Part shown: positions 24,877-38,200 of the stretch, in pieces
How positions within the stretch are numbered: the first letter of the stretch is position 1
Layout: each line of letters begins with the position of its first letter
Source: Setaria digitata
Taxonomy: Eukaryota; Nematoda; Chromadorea; Rhabditida; Setariidae
Length of the DNA stretch: 64,000 nt
Assembly: GCA_003640385.1 (NCBI GenBank)
Contig: RCAB01000059.1
Coordinates: 124,001 to 188,000, forward strand
Reading direction: 5' to 3'
Position numbers and translations under genes: made by a program
The notes under the pieces: model-generated
Told to the model about the DNA's origin: nothing
Databases searched by the model: none
What the model saw: the letters and a program-made list of their open reading frames with translations, nothing else

Positions 24877-27814
24877 TCAACGATATCGAACAAAAGGGAA
24901 GGTAGCATTAGTTTTCCTTCGACGTCTCCTCATGGATTGATGCCTGCTATTCCTCCAATTATTGATGCTATATTCATCATCATTATCTTCATCCTCATCA
25001 TCATCACCTGGAGATGAATCTGAATAGCTTACCCGATCCAACTCTTCCTCCTCCTCATTATCATATCGCGTGTTATAATACCACCTGGCTGTTACACCGT
25101 CCCACTAAAGAGATGTCTTGTTTAATAAAATTTACGATACTAAACTAAGAAAATACTATTAACGGTTTTTTTTTTTTTTTGAATTATTTTTTATTCCCTT
25201 CTCTTGCTTAACTACTTTTTAAAAATTATAAATGAACCATAATTAAAGAAAATTATAAATTGTAAAAACTATAAAAATAGATTCCAACATACTGAAACAG
25301 TAATAATCTCGTTTTCATCAGGATGCCAACAACAATCGCGTACTACGCTTCTGTGTCCGTCCAATGTTCGAACAATTTCTCCAGTTAAAATATCATAAAC
25401 TACAAAAGAAATTATTCCGCGTCGAATACGACAATTAACAGACCTAATACATGAGAAGTTTTTGAATGTTGAAACATAAGTGACTAATTAGGTTCTACAA
25501 CATAAAAACTAACTATATAAATTTCCTTCTGTGCTACCGGTATATACATAGCGAAATCCTGTTCGTTCCGGTGAAAACTTGGCTCGAATGAGAGTGTGCT
25601 GCACTGAATGTCCTCGGAAAGTTAACAACGATCCATCACCTAGCAGATTTTAAAAAATATTAAGTAGAAGAATTTGTCTGATTTGAAATATTAATTAACC
25701 AAATTCTCAGGATATGTATAAATCAATCTTGCCAACATCTTATAACCACAGAAAAATCCACTTCATATTGCTCCGTCGCTTTTACATGTTATTTCCATAT
25801 CAAGGGAACTTCAACATAATTATTAACAGTAAGAAACGATACCTTCTAAAGGCCCTACAGACTGGAAAATTGGCGGTATGTGCTGATATCTATAATCCCA
25901 TCTCTGTCTTCGCACAGCATTCAGCGTAACTTTCTGAAAAAGAAAAGAAAAAATGTATCAACAAACTTAATTTGGTAAATGACAATTCCATATATTTAGG
26001 ATGTAAAATTACAGGAGCTTTCAGGAATTGAACAGAATACTCCTTTTTGTCACTTTATCGGAGTATCACTAGTTTCCCTATGGAAACCATTCAATCGATA
26101 ATAAGACTATCCAAATGTTATACTGCTTACATTATCAAATACGCTATTTACTCACAACTTCTAACATACACATCCATCCAAATGGAGCAGACAGCGTTGA
26201 ACTGTTGTCAATTAAAACAAGTTTGACTGCACAGATAGAGGATGAGTTATATACCAAAAATTGTAAAAAACTGACGGAAAAAAAGTACCTCTGCATCACT
26301 TGAAGAAAATCGTCGTAAGTCCCAAATTTTAATAGTCTGATCTTTGGAGTTCGTCAAAACATACCTATCATCACCGTGGCCGTCAATATAAGTAATACCA
26401 TCACGATGACCAGCGAATACACCAACAGGAAGACTAGTACTTCCAACCAAACGAATATCCCACACCTACAAATAAAAACAAATAGCCATGGCTGTGACTT
26501 ACGAAACGGAACAAATGGAAGAGGTTATTTAATAAACCAGACAATAAACCAGTTTAAACCACTCAATTAAAACTTATACGCAAGCTTTTAACATTAAGCA
26601 TGCATAGACTCAAATACAGCCACTGAAGTTAAATATATTCCATACTTATTTCATTATCTAGAATACGAATTGTGACTAACAAGATAGCTTACAGCAATAT
26701 ATATATATATATATTTTCTTATTTTTAGTCAAATGAAAGGCAACACGCTGCTCATTTTGATTTTATGGCCTAGATCTACGCAAAACAGCCATACTAGGCT
26801 TGTAATTGGATGATATGAGGAACTGCTTCGCCTCTTCCCATCCTTTACTTAATGCAGTAAATTCTTTTACCTTACAAAGTCCGTCATCGCTTCCACTACA
26901 GAAAACATGCGGATTTGATTTACTGCAGTAAATGGCATTGACGTCATCCTGATGTGCTTGGAACTGCAACCGAAATTAAAATTCGATATTTCCAGCGCAA
27001 TGAATAGAATTATCAAAGCATCCAACAGAAAATTAAGCCCATTTCTGATATTTCTTGGAGAATTTTCAACAGAAAAAGTCAAAAAAAAGCAGCTAATATA
27101 TTTTTGTTTGAAATCTTCAGAAATGATTTCTGGACAACGATTTCTAAACATAATACTCTACGTCTATAGGAAACTCGAATCCACCAGTGTCTTTTCAATA
27201 TTGCCAAACCTTCTGAACCATTTTTCCATGCTTCAGTGCACTTTAGTATTGCTCAGCAGAAAAAATTTGGTCGAGAAATAATACCATTTGCAAGCGAGGT
27301 CTCACATGAGAGAACATATATACGAAACCATCAGATCCACCAGCAATGAGATAACGATCATCCATATTAAATCGCAAGGAAAAATATGCAAATCTGAAAC
27401 TACATTGTTAAGCTTCAGACAACATGGGCCAGAAAACTAATACAGAAAACAATAAGCAACTGAGTATTACAAATGCTTGATATTACTTCTTAACAGTTTT
27501 AAATTGACGGATATCGACAACCAGTAAAACTTAAATCATACATTAAATACACAAGACGAAGTTAATCATAATCGCAACTCCTTATTAAAACGATTAAAAT
27601 GAGATCCTTTTACCTGCTAGATCGCGATGGTGAGATTTCTGCTCCATAGAAAGTATTCCATTGTAAATGATCACTTAATTTATCAATAGAAGCGTAGTGA
27701 ACTGTAATACAAAAGTATTATTAAAAAAAAAAAAAAGGAACGGTATAAAATTTTAAGATACATATATATATTTTAAGATACATATATATATATATGTATC
27801 TTAAAATTTTAAAG

Positions 27815-27845
<31 letters not shown>

Positions 27846-30800
27846 AAGATATATTTTTTTGCCTTCGTTCTTTTAGAAAACTANGGAACGGTATAAAATT
27901 TTAAGATACATATATATATGTATCTTAAAATTTTAAAGATATATATATATATCTTTAAATATATATATATATATATATATTTAAAGATATATTTTTTTGC
28001 CTTCGTTCTTTTAGAAAACTATAGAGATGTTGCCATGTTGCCAAATTCTTCTCCCCAAGCTCATAAGCAAAAAGTCTCATAAATCCCCAGAAGAGAAATG
28101 CGGGTTTCACTTCTTTTCTTATTAGTGACTTTTTTTTTTTTCAAAACTCTTTTTTAAAAAAGAAAATTTAATTACAGATGACACCATCCCATACCGTCTG
28201 AAATTAGAAATGGAGAGTTGATTACCAAGAAAAAAGGAAAAAAGTAAAAACGCACTACTTAATAAAACTGATATAAAATTCAGCCAGTCAACTTTGAAAA
28301 GAACTTTAAGAAAATCAACATGAGATGTGGGATATTTTAATAATACTCCCCATCACTATTATTTTTGATATTTTCAATAGCATCGGGATACGGAAATGAA
28401 ATGGTTTGAGATCGTATGGAAAAAAGAAGGAATCACCCATTCAAATTTGAAGTAATGGCATTAGGAGAGGAATAAGTGATGCCAGCTCGCCGGATAACAA
28501 ATGAAAAGAATCATAATGTAGACAGTATTTAAAAACTATATACAAAAAGGAAATTGAAGGACCAACCTCAGGGAAAAATAAAGGAACAGAAAAGAAAATA
28601 GTGCTTAACAAGCACCTGTTACAACAGAAAACCATTACTGTAACGAGTAGTACACAAAAGTAAATAGCCATATATCCTCATTCAAATTTCAAAAATGATA
28701 TACTGGAATTATTATTAAAACTACGGAATACCAGCAATAAAAAATGATGAAAGCATAAAAAAAAATACAGAAAAGCTGAAGCAAAAGGTACTGAAGTACT
28801 TAAAGGTTTCAAAACAAACTACATGGACGTTTATTAGTCCATATAAGGATAACACAACAAACCTAGCGCAGTAATATGCGTAACAAACTCATGCTTGATA
28901 ACTGCACATCAGAAGAAAACCGGAAGACTGAATATTAAAGAGATGAAAAATAAGGAAAACAATTCGTAAGTTCGAATGAAGAGAAAAATAACGAAATTAT
29001 GGGCAGAATCTTAAGGAAACTATATTATAAAGTATGAACATATTTTAACAATTCACGGATTTCATTTGAAATAGTTGAATTTTGATTCAGACTGAAGGTC
29101 CAAGTGAAGGGTGAATAACATACAAAGCTTAAACAAGCAAACTTAAACTAAAAATTAAAAAAATAAATGCAGACGTACTGGAATCGCTCCAAGTCGAATA
29201 AGCAATCTGACTACCAATAGAATTAATAGTTAAATCAAGAATACTCCAGCCAACATCAGGAACTGAATAGTGATTTGCCGGCCCAATCAATATATATCTA
29301 GATTGCAGTTGATCATGTCGCATATAAAAACGCAACTTATCATCTAAAAACCAGTCTTGCGAAGTATGGAGAAAAGTCGTTTTAAATCAATTTCCTAATG
29401 AACGGAGTTGTATTTAATAAATATCTACATTAAAAATCAAAAACGCAATTTAAAAAGATCACTGATTTTTGATTCTATTTGATTGGTCTAAAATATCTAT
29501 CTTTTAACTGAATCAACCACACAAAAAAAAAACCTTGGCTTGCAGTAACGATCCTATTATGCGGCAAATACAGACAGCAGAATGTCTTTGTATTTACTGT
29601 TTCGATCAAAGCCCTTTGGTTTGGAAGGCACCTTAAATAATTTAAAATTTGAGTTTATTGAAAATTAGAAAAAATTGGAAAACTTTGAAAGTCTCATCGG
29701 AAATAGAGAATAGAAGCAGAGTGAGGAAGAATTTCTTCACTGGAAAAGCAGTAGGCAATGTACTACGTTGAACATTGCGGGAAACAAACTATTCACAAAA
29801 ACTTTGCAATTAATTTCATAAGCATTAAAAAATACTGCTTACTACCCAAAATTTGTGAGAATGGAATTACAGAATAATTACCTATTAATTATGGATGCTT
29901 TCTCGCCCGGGGAGAAGGCACCGCTAAAAGAAGCAAAAGATGCATTTTGTTCGGTCAATACTCGACGAGTTCTGGATCTTCTTCGTCGACCTATTTCTCG
30001 AGTTCTCAACATGCTTTGGACAGGTAGTTCCGGAAAAATAGCACCCGAGAGAGCTGCTGTAGTTTGTCTTAAATTTGAGGCACTCTAAAAAATGTGAAAA
30101 CGAACCATAATGAAATTTCAAAAGCTAGAAAACATGAAAATCTCATTTCAACAGTAATTGGGATATTTCTTTCTTCTATAGTTGTTTAAAAAATTGCAAT
30201 TTCATGAAGTCAAAAAATCCTACAGCTGTTTGAAAAATAATTTCATGAAGTCAGAAAACTGCTCTTAAATCAAATTTAAAATTAATTATGGTTCGATAAA
30301 ATCAAAACCTCCATCAAATAAGGATCATTCGAAACAAAGCTCCCCGATCCTTTTGTCCATCTACCTTGCTGTGGTTCTATGTTGTCGTTTTGACTATTCT
30401 AAAATTTATTCTGAATGAAATTCATACTCATAGATATATGCACATTTCCTTTTTAAAAAACGAGAAATTTTCTTTCCAGTATGAGCTTCATGTTGAGTAG
30501 CAGTTATAACATCGATCGCTTGGTTAGGAAATGCAGAAACGACAGACCAGTAAACAAAAAATGTGTTCCTAGTAATGAACTCCTAAAATTTCGCTAAATA
30601 AACCTACCACTTAAGGAGATTTAACGAGGTTAACGAAAAATTTATTTAACTTTCATGGCAAAGCACCAAATTTTAAATATATACAATCACTGGAAAAATT
30701 TCCCTCAGCGTCTTAAAAATCAAAAGGCATTACAAGATAAATCAAAGATGCCAAATCAAATTTATCAGCCATGTTGTCATGTAAAACTGTCAGTTATGTT

Positions 30801-31211
30801 ACAGCATTGAGCGTGACGGTTTTTAAACTTCCCCCGCCTTTCATATTGAGGATAGAGCTGATGACGTTACCAAACTGAGTTTCAACTGTTAAGTTAACTA
30901 TTCTTAAACCAGCGAAATTGGATCAAATAATGTAACTGTAATTAAAATTTCGTCATCTTCCGCCACTCTAAAATACAAATGATACCAGTAGTGGAATAAG
31001 TAATTATAAACATTTTTTTTTGAAAATACATATTTGAAAGTGCACAGAAAAGGAGAGATGAACAACGCACCAACAGAATTTAGAAAGTTTGAAATATTGA
31101 GAAATGAACAAAACCTAGTCAACTTTAACGAATTCTCCAATCCGATTATGTTTGATCTAAGACATAAACGAAATTCCTTACTATATTCATAGAAGCATTA
31201 TTGGCACCCAT
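24877..31211 (-). CDS. wdr-23: WDR23/DCAF11, CUL4-DDB1 substrate receptor
   Basis: WD40 substrate receptor of the CUL4-DDB1 ubiquitin ligase. In C. elegans, WDR-23 holds down the stress transcription factor SKN-1 (Nrf). Exons in order: 31182-31211, 30309-30398, 29882-30084, 29534-29631, 29179-29343, 27614-27701, 27285-27393, 26871-26963, 26289-26465, 25843-25933, 25514-25639, 25293-25399 and 24877-25104. Every phase closes, giving about 534 residues. Family matches include FSPGEKASIINR, VPDVGWSILDL, FQAHQDDVNAIYCSK, FAGHRDGITYID and NSKDQTIKIWDLRRF. The last carries the WDxR signature that contacts DDB1. About seven WD repeats fill residues 120-460. The tail is unusual: a Glu/Asp-rich run, then a basic MRRRRRK segment. 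The first two exons (MGANNASMNI and the next 30 residues) rest on phase and splice signals; other 5' exons are possible, since C. elegans wdr-23 has alternative starts. The sixth intron carries an AT-rich duplication. Confidence 0.92.
27737..28021. repeat. AT-rich duplication split by an N, in a wdr-23 intron
   Basis: Sequence from GGAACGGTATAAAATTTT to TTAGAAAACTA at 27737-27883 recurs at 27885-28021, with an N at 27884. The copies differ mainly in the length of TA runs. Each contains nested palindromes of the type AAGATACATATATA/TATATGTATCTT. Most likely this is an assembly join over a region that is hard to resolve. Confidence 0.85.
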
Positions 31212-32535
31212 TATTGCTCAGCTGGAAGCAGTATGTTAGCAACTAGAAGCAAATATTTCTCTCACTTTATCCTGAAATTAAAAAATCATAATAAAACGAA
31301 ATTTTATCGCGCTAATTCTAGGGCCGATTAGACACAAGGATATCGGCAACTTTGTGGTACGCACGTCTAGTACATCAGAACAAAATAAATTGACTTGTCA
31401 TCGGATGCATATCCAATGCTTTCTAAGTCCTACTCAGAGTGTAACCAACCGTACAGCATGCTACACTGGCCAAAATAAATTCCAGTGCGAATTTTAAATT
31501 TATGACTCTAAAGCTGTTTTGACATGCATTTTTAAAAGCATAAAATGAAAACTGATCAGAAATGCTGGAAGGATTTTGGAAGAAAAAACTGCTTTTAAAA
31601 AAATGCTTTAACAACTGAATAACGAAAACCTTAGCTTATTCCAGACAATGTCCTTTAGAAAAACAGCACTGACCTAATGTAAAGTAAAGGTGAAGCAAAT
31701 AATCTTTCGCTATCCATGATCGAAATCGTAAAAAGAACCAATTTTGGGGAGAGAAGTCTGAAAATTTCATCCTTCGATAATACATATCACCAAAAGAGCA
31801 TACTTTGGTACATACCAAACCTAACCATTAGGAACCAATTATTTTCCTTGCACTGTAACCTTTAACCCCCCGTTGGCCAGACAAAACGTAACATATGTAT
31901 TACAAATATTACAACAGAAGTGTATACACCCGATATAGGATGATACAGACGTGCAAGTAATTACATAGGCAAAGCACTTATGACCCTGCTGTATGGACAG
32001 TACTGGTAGACAAAGCACGTCCCAAATAAAAAATCTAGAAGTGTAAGGGAATCCAAGGAGATAACACACGTACGCACCCAGTTACGGGAAAAATGAGTCC
32101 TTTTCAGGGGTCACAACGTTGGAGTTTAGGGATTGAGTAAATGGCGAGAGTGGAAGAAACGCATGTAGGGCTGAATTACACAGTGAAGCACCGTTGACAC
32201 GCACGTGGAAAGGGATGACGCACTATTGATACCGATAAGCATTACTGGTGCGTACGTTCGAAGAGACGTGTGGCGAACACAAACTGATGCGGCAACACGG
32301 ACAGGAACCTTTTGCAGTGCTTGTTTCCTTATCATTACACGTATTGCATCTAGGTTGGATGGTACTTGGAATGCAATTGTCAGTGGTATTTCCGGTGGCC
32401 GTACCTATGCATTATAAGCTTTAGAGTCTAGCAAATGCATGCGCTTCTGACTTGCCCCTGTGAATTCTTGTGCTGAGTGGGTTAGCGGCAGCTGGCATTA
32501 CATTCGGTGTTGATAAGTTCTTTTTGCAGATTGCA
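31212..32535. promoter_or_regulatory. shared upstream region between wdr-23 and sod-2
   Basis: This is a divergent gap of about 1.3 kb between the two start codons. Short overlapping frames on both strands (32126-32630) look like shadows of GC-richer sequence rather than genes. I see no clear TATA box. Near-matches to the C. elegans SKN-1 site (WWTRTCAT), differing at the first base, lie at 31394-31401 (CTTGTCAT) and 32328-32335 (CTTATCAT). They are too short to mean much on their own. Confidence 0.4.
32515..32535 (+). promoter_or_regulatory. probable spliced-leader acceptor of sod-2
   Basis: A pyrimidine tract TTCTTTTTGCAG ends at 32529, six bases (ATTGCA) before the sod-2 ATG at 32536. A 3' splice site this close to a start codon, with no upstream exon needed, is characteristic of nematode trans-splicing. 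Confidence 0.55.
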
Positions 32536-34208
32536 ATGAACCTGATCATTGGTGTCGCAGGTCGCTTCTTAGCTGGCAAGAAGTAAGTGATTTTAAGTCG
32601 TCCAGTTGTTGTTCGATGACTTTTAGCCAATTAATTCACTTCACATTTATTGAATTATGCAAAAGATTATCACTGCAGTTTTATTAAACCCTAACTGTGG
32701 ATCTTCCTTGCGAAATAATTACAACAGTGGAAGTCATTTTGAAATTAATGGATGCTTTTTTTGCAGCAGTAGTTTAAGCTTGCGACGACTAAAGCATACG
32801 CTGCCTGATTTACCTTATGATTATGGAGCCTTGGAACCAGTACTGTCGGCAGAAATTATGAAAGTCCATCATGGTAAACATCATGCTACGTACGTGAACA
32901 CTCTTAATCAAGCCGAGGAGAAAGTCAAAGAAGCGCTGACAAAAGGTTTACTATGAAGCGACAGTTTTAACTTTAGAAAATTGATATCATTTCCCATTTT
33001 CCCAGTGTTGTAAGTCTATGAATCTGAATTGCCTTAATTAAAACCTTTAAAAAAAATAGATAAAAACCGTGGTTAAAAAGAGACGGTTCGAGATGGCATT
33101 CTTTTTCATGTTTGATGCTATAGAATAGCTTCCAATACTCGAGACGAAAAGTAAAGGCCTAAATCACTAATATAAGTAAAATCTAAACTGTTTCTTATTT
33201 CCTTCTTAAGGAGATGTGCTGGCTGTTGTTGCTGGAACAAAACTGATGAATTTCAACGCTGGTGGCCATATCAATCATACACTATTCTGGGAAGGATTAA
33301 CTACCGTGAAGGATAGTGGAGAGCCGAGCTGTATGTTTTTGTTTGCGAAAGTCTTACGAATGTAATGTAATCCATTATCATTTTAGGAACTTTTTCGTAT
33401 GTTAAGTTTCCTCCTGTTTCATTGTTTCTCTACACTGTGATGTACGCTCAAAATTTAGAAACATCTTTTTTGTATTCCTAATAGAGGATAAAGGATGGAT
33501 CAAAGAAACCATTGGCTTCAGTGGCTTATCGTAAGTTTCAGTGATTATGTAACAAATCTTCCACAAATTTCTATTTTTAGTACTTTATAGTTTTTTTTCT
33601 TTTGGTAGAGTACATTGTAGCTGAGCTCATGGCCGCTATCCAAAAGGATTTCGGGTCTTTGGAAACAATGATGGATAAGTTGAGTGCTAAAACAATTGCA
33701 ATCCAAGGTTCCGGATGGGGCTGGCTTGCTTATGATAAGGAAATGAAGCGTTTGCAACTTGCTTGTTGTCCTAACCAAGATCTTCTTGAACCAACAACAG
33801 GTAAATTTTAGAGGAAGAAGAGAGGTTTTTTTTCTTAAGACTTCAGTATATCTACTCTAAAAATATCTTTATATTAGTCAGAAGGAGACACAGTTTTCTT
33901 GATGTACTTGTGAAAGTTGGAATACTTTTTGACGAAAGCTATATATAAAATTTGAAAGCTTGGTGTGACGTGGTTAGTGACTCTCGTATTCTTTTTTTTT
34001 TTTTTGAGAAAAATATGCACTGATTGATTTCACTGATATTTTAGGCTTAATACCACTGTTTTGTATCGACGTCTGGGAACATGCTTATTACCTACAGTAT
34101 AAAAATGTACGACCAGATTTCGTAAAGGCTATTTGGAAAATTGCGAACTGGAAAACAATCAGCGACCGATATGCTAAGGCTAAGAATTATTCTACGAAAG
34201 CTGTGTAG
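32536..34208 (+). CDS. sod-2: mitochondrial manganese superoxide dismutase
   Basis: Converts superoxide to peroxide and oxygen in the mitochondrial matrix. Exons: 32536-32582, 32767-32945, 33211-33330, 33621-33800 and 34045-34208, giving 229 residues. Residues 1-25 ([15 protein letters not shown] then SLSLRRLK) look like a cleavable targeting peptide. The mature part starts near [15 protein letters not shown]. Metal ligands are visible: His50 in KVHHGKHH, the His of [10 protein letters not shown], and Asp and His in the signature [16 protein letters not shown] contains the active-site Gln typical of the Mn rather than the Fe form. The first exon uses the trans-splice-like acceptor six bases upstream. 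A second start is possible: the frame of exon 2 is open upstream to an ATG at 32657. The exon 2 acceptor is a tandem CAGCAG that would add or drop one residue. An open segment at 33484-33531 was left out because it breaks the phase. Confidence 0.96.
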
Positions 34209-35216
34209 CCGCAGAAGTTGTGAATAAGCAATTGATAACTATTTTCCCAGAGGAAATGTAAATGTAATGCTTCCTTAATACGTAGAAATATCTTCGAATC
34301 CGGTGATGTAACCCTTCCGATCTCGAATAAAAATATCTTTAACAAAAGAATTTCATACCTTCCGTAATTTCGAGATTTGCGATAAAGACGGTCCACTTTG
34401 TTACTATGGATTGAAGTACTTCCAGCGAAATTTGCTCATTCAACATCGAATTATCTTTTATTAATCTTCTTACTAAATCCAGTAAATTTCGCAAATTTTC
34501 TTTTTAGTTCTCTTATATTAGTTAAGGTTTCGAAAATACCGTACGAATGTTCCGAGAACTATTGAATGGGACCGAAAGTGCTCAACTACTGTCAAGTAAC
34601 GAGAAGTTGTTACATCCTGCCCTTACAAATACATTTTATTACCATTTTCCCTTATCGAATTACAGTAGGCTCTTATAGCAAATCGGAGGTTGCTTGGAAG
34701 TGTTATGAATTGCGCTTCTGAGATGAAAGGATTTTTTTATTGCCTTGCTTAAATGACTAATGAAGAAATTTATTGACTGTAAAGATTCACAAGTTGAGAA
34801 ACTGCAAACATGGAAAACGTGTACTGTAAAGCAATTCAGATACAAAAGAGGGTTTCCTCTTGGCCCAATCAATACATTTGTACGAATGTTTAACTAAATA
34901 GCACACTTCAAGGAAATCTATCCCGTAGATATGTCTATGCCTCCCATAAGGGTACACGCGCATGGTCAGCAGTTCTGGCATTTTCTGATAAGACAGCCAA
35001 ACTCCTCTAACGTGAGCTTTTTCCAGTAAATCAGGAGTCTTCTATTAAAAGGCAAATGTTTCAAACTTGCCGCGTTGGAATCAAAAGTTGAATTGCAGTT
35101 TCACCGTCAAGTCCGTATCATTTAAACCTGATAAAATCTTTTCAGTTATCTTAGGGCACAGCGAATTTCCACTGATTACTGATTAATTTCTCTCTGACAG
35201 GGAAAAAAATAGTGGA
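34209..35216. other. gap between convergent 3' ends (sod-2 and NELF-C/D)
   Basis: Contains the sod-2 3' UTR with its AATAAA at 34326, and presumably the NELF-C/D 3' end on the other strand. No further gene is seen. Confidence 0.5.
34326..34331 (+). terminator. sod-2 polyadenylation signal
   Basis: AATAAA stands 118 bases after the sod-2 stop codon, in the context CTCGAATAAAAATATC. It is the first canonical signal downstream of the gene. Confidence 0.6.
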
Positions 35217-38200
35217 TCAAATATGTGATGGTCCAGCTTCAGTAGTAGATGGTGTGCAATGTTCAATGAATTCTTTTGCAGCAGGAATTTTGTCATTAAT
35301 ATTTTGATCGAAAATCTCAGGATTTGAAACGATTGGTAGAAAAACGTTGATGAAGTCTTCCGAATAAGGTGGAGCAACAATTTCCAAAACTTCAACTGCG
35401 AAATACCTGAAAAAATCACTTGAACAGCTGTGGAATGAGTGCAGAAAAAAGATTTGCGAAAATGAGTATTAACGTGGGAATTACTTCATCTCTTCTCCAA
35501 TCATATTAGGATATAGATGGTTAAGAAAACTAAAGAAAATATTAACAAAAGTTTCAGAAAACTTAAAATTCTGTATCACTGTCCTTTCCGGAGCATTACT
35601 GTCAACAGATGTACCCAACGTTACAAACGTTTTACAGTCCTGACATAATTTCCGAAGGAATTCCAACTTGAACGAAGACCCTACAATTGGTCCGAGGATT
35701 CACCTGACAAGAGAAATGTCAATTTGGCCGTCACGAAACATCTTGTTGATTTTTTCAACAACAGGTAAGGCCAAACCAACTGATAATAGATGAACAAAAC
35801 GGTCAACTACACTGCGCTGTCTCTCCATGATAACTTCAGCAGCTTCATTCATCGCTGACTGTCGGTCGTACAGCTCGCAAAGGACTCGGAAAACTCTAAA
35901 AATAATGCGGTGAGATTTTCTTGGCTCAGAAACCAGCTAAATTCACAGTAACAGAGTTATTGTTTATTACCACAGTTTTAGAGAATATAAAATGTACAAC
36001 AGATATAAAAAATTTACATGCTACTTGTTGGTATCGTTGCACAAAGGCAGATATAGTTAAGAAATTTCGGTCTACTAGGAAGCAGACATACACATATGGG
36101 GCAAGTTGACTATTATGATGAAGAGTCCATTTAGCCTAATGAACATTTTAAACAACTTGAAAAAGTCAAAAAAGCAAACAAAATCAGAATAACAACGTAA
36201 AGAATAGATACCACAAATTTATGATTACCTCAACTGTAAATTGGGATGTGTTGTAGCAATCTGGTCAAGTAACACAAAATGAACAGGCTCTGGTTCGCTG
36301 ATCAGTTCATCACTTAACAGATTCCCGCGCAAATAATATAACAATCCGGTAGCAATCACAGGAAAGCGTAGTGAATATAACAATGGTTTCATTTCCTTCA
36401 GAAGATCATCTGTCTTTTCCAGCAAACCAACCACTCGCTCGATGTTGTCTCGAGTTACGTTCAATTCCTGCCGATTCTGCACTCGGCCGTTGGTTGTCTT
36501 CTGTTCACCAACACACGACGCGTATGCTAGCAAGTAGACGTACTTTGGGCGATGATCAACGTGAACCTTGATTCCTTCATATGCGAAGAGAGAATCAATT
36601 AACATATCAATAAAGAGATGCTCTCGAATTAACTCCACTGGTGGAGGATTTGATGATGCGTACTGCTGGAAGAAAAGATGCATAGCCATTTGATTACAAC
36701 TGAATTAAAGAAAAGGAATGTCGAAGACTGAAAAAAAAATCAACCAATAACGAAATCATTCGAAAAATTCGAAACGATAACTTTACAAGAATTTTTTTTT
36801 TTAAAAAGAAAATATAAAAATATGTATAAAATTGACCTGATAAAGTTGTGTGACATCCGCAGGATTCAAGCACTGTTTACTCATCATCGTATGCATTGCT
36901 TGTAGCAAGTTTAATGTAATCTGCTCATTGTGCGATTGTTTCATAGCAATATGTAAGGCTGATGTATCTTGTTCACGACCATGCGCTTCCATGCGCAATA
37001 CTTGGGATAGATGAGCACAAGCAGCAGAAGCCATCCCGGTTTCCTATAGAGTTATGGAAAGTGAATTAGAAACATCTAGAGAAGTCACTCTTACCAAAAC
37101 TATCTGGATCATTAAAACAAAGCATTCGTTTCCTTTTTTGACAATACTGTGAATAAAAACAAACAGAATTTGATGGTTATGATCTCCTAAAAGACTTAAA
37201 GTCCAGGTTAGCAGTTAATAGTTCATTCCATCCTTGCTATGACATGTTACTGCTAAAAAGTACTGGAATCCTAAGGATCTAGAATCTAGGATACGTACTT
37301 CTTCACACATAACATGGAGTAGGGCTTGCGTGTATAGATATGTATGTTCACTGTGGCATACAACTCGAACAAGCTCTGCAAGAGCACTTTCGTAGGCTTC
37401 GGTCATGGGGCCTCTACGATGTTCATGAAGTACAGCATCAATTGTGGATAGAACTACTCGTGAAAATATTTCAAGCTGAAATAAGAAAGCAAAGCAATAC
37501 CAAACGAAAAATTATACCCTTGTTTGTTTATCACTTGAAAAACAAACACCTTGTCAACAACCCCTTTAGATTTCGATTTACCAATGAAAAACCAATTTTT
37601 GCGCATAGTTTTCTTAAATTATAATAATATTAATAAGAAACATAAAACTATGTGAACATTTTCAGAATTTCTTTAAGAAACAGCACCACTGAACAAAAAT
37701 TATTGGTGGAAAGCAAACTTTACCTGTTGCGCTGCAGTGTTTACGTTACTAATTTCATGCTGAAAACCGGCATCTGATATTAATTTCACAGCAAAATTTA
37801 ACATCAAGCAGTGGGGATACTGTTCAGCAAGAGAATAAATTAGTCGCCGCCAAGGTCTAAAAGAAAATTATCTAACCAAATATTATACCACTAGGTGGAT
37901 TCCCCGGTAACCTTTCTAGAAAAACAAATCATTAACCGAAGATGGAAGCTTAGTTTTAGTTCACAGCTCCTTCTCTATACTATATCCCCATGCAATGAAA
38001 GTTTTTAACTTATACTCAGAAAGATATGAGGGCATCAAAGTTATTGCTTAATTACGAAGTGAAACAAACTTATGTGAAATCAGTTCTGGTAGCCATTCAA
38101 TCCCAACACCTTCTGCTTCGAATATTTTGTCTGCCAATTCAGGTTGAAAATGTTTTGAAATCAAAGAACTTAAGGCCGATTCGAAACATTCATCCACTGT

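Noticed and set aside
26952..27281. 109-codon plus-strand frame
   Set aside because: It runs antisense over a wdr-23 intron and exon and has no protein-like features.
32126..32630. short frames on both strands upstream of sod-2
   Set aside because: They overlap each other and have no splice partners. The minus-strand frame is the shadow of sod-2 exon 1.
33484..33531. possible extra sod-2 exon
   Set aside because: Including it forces a stop codon or breaks phase, and it would insert about 16 residues where the family has none. Exon 3 joins directly to 33621 with a perfect family match.
35481..35666. minus-strand frame inside the last NELF-C/D intron
   Set aside because: The flanking exons join perfectly in phase without it and it has no match to the family.
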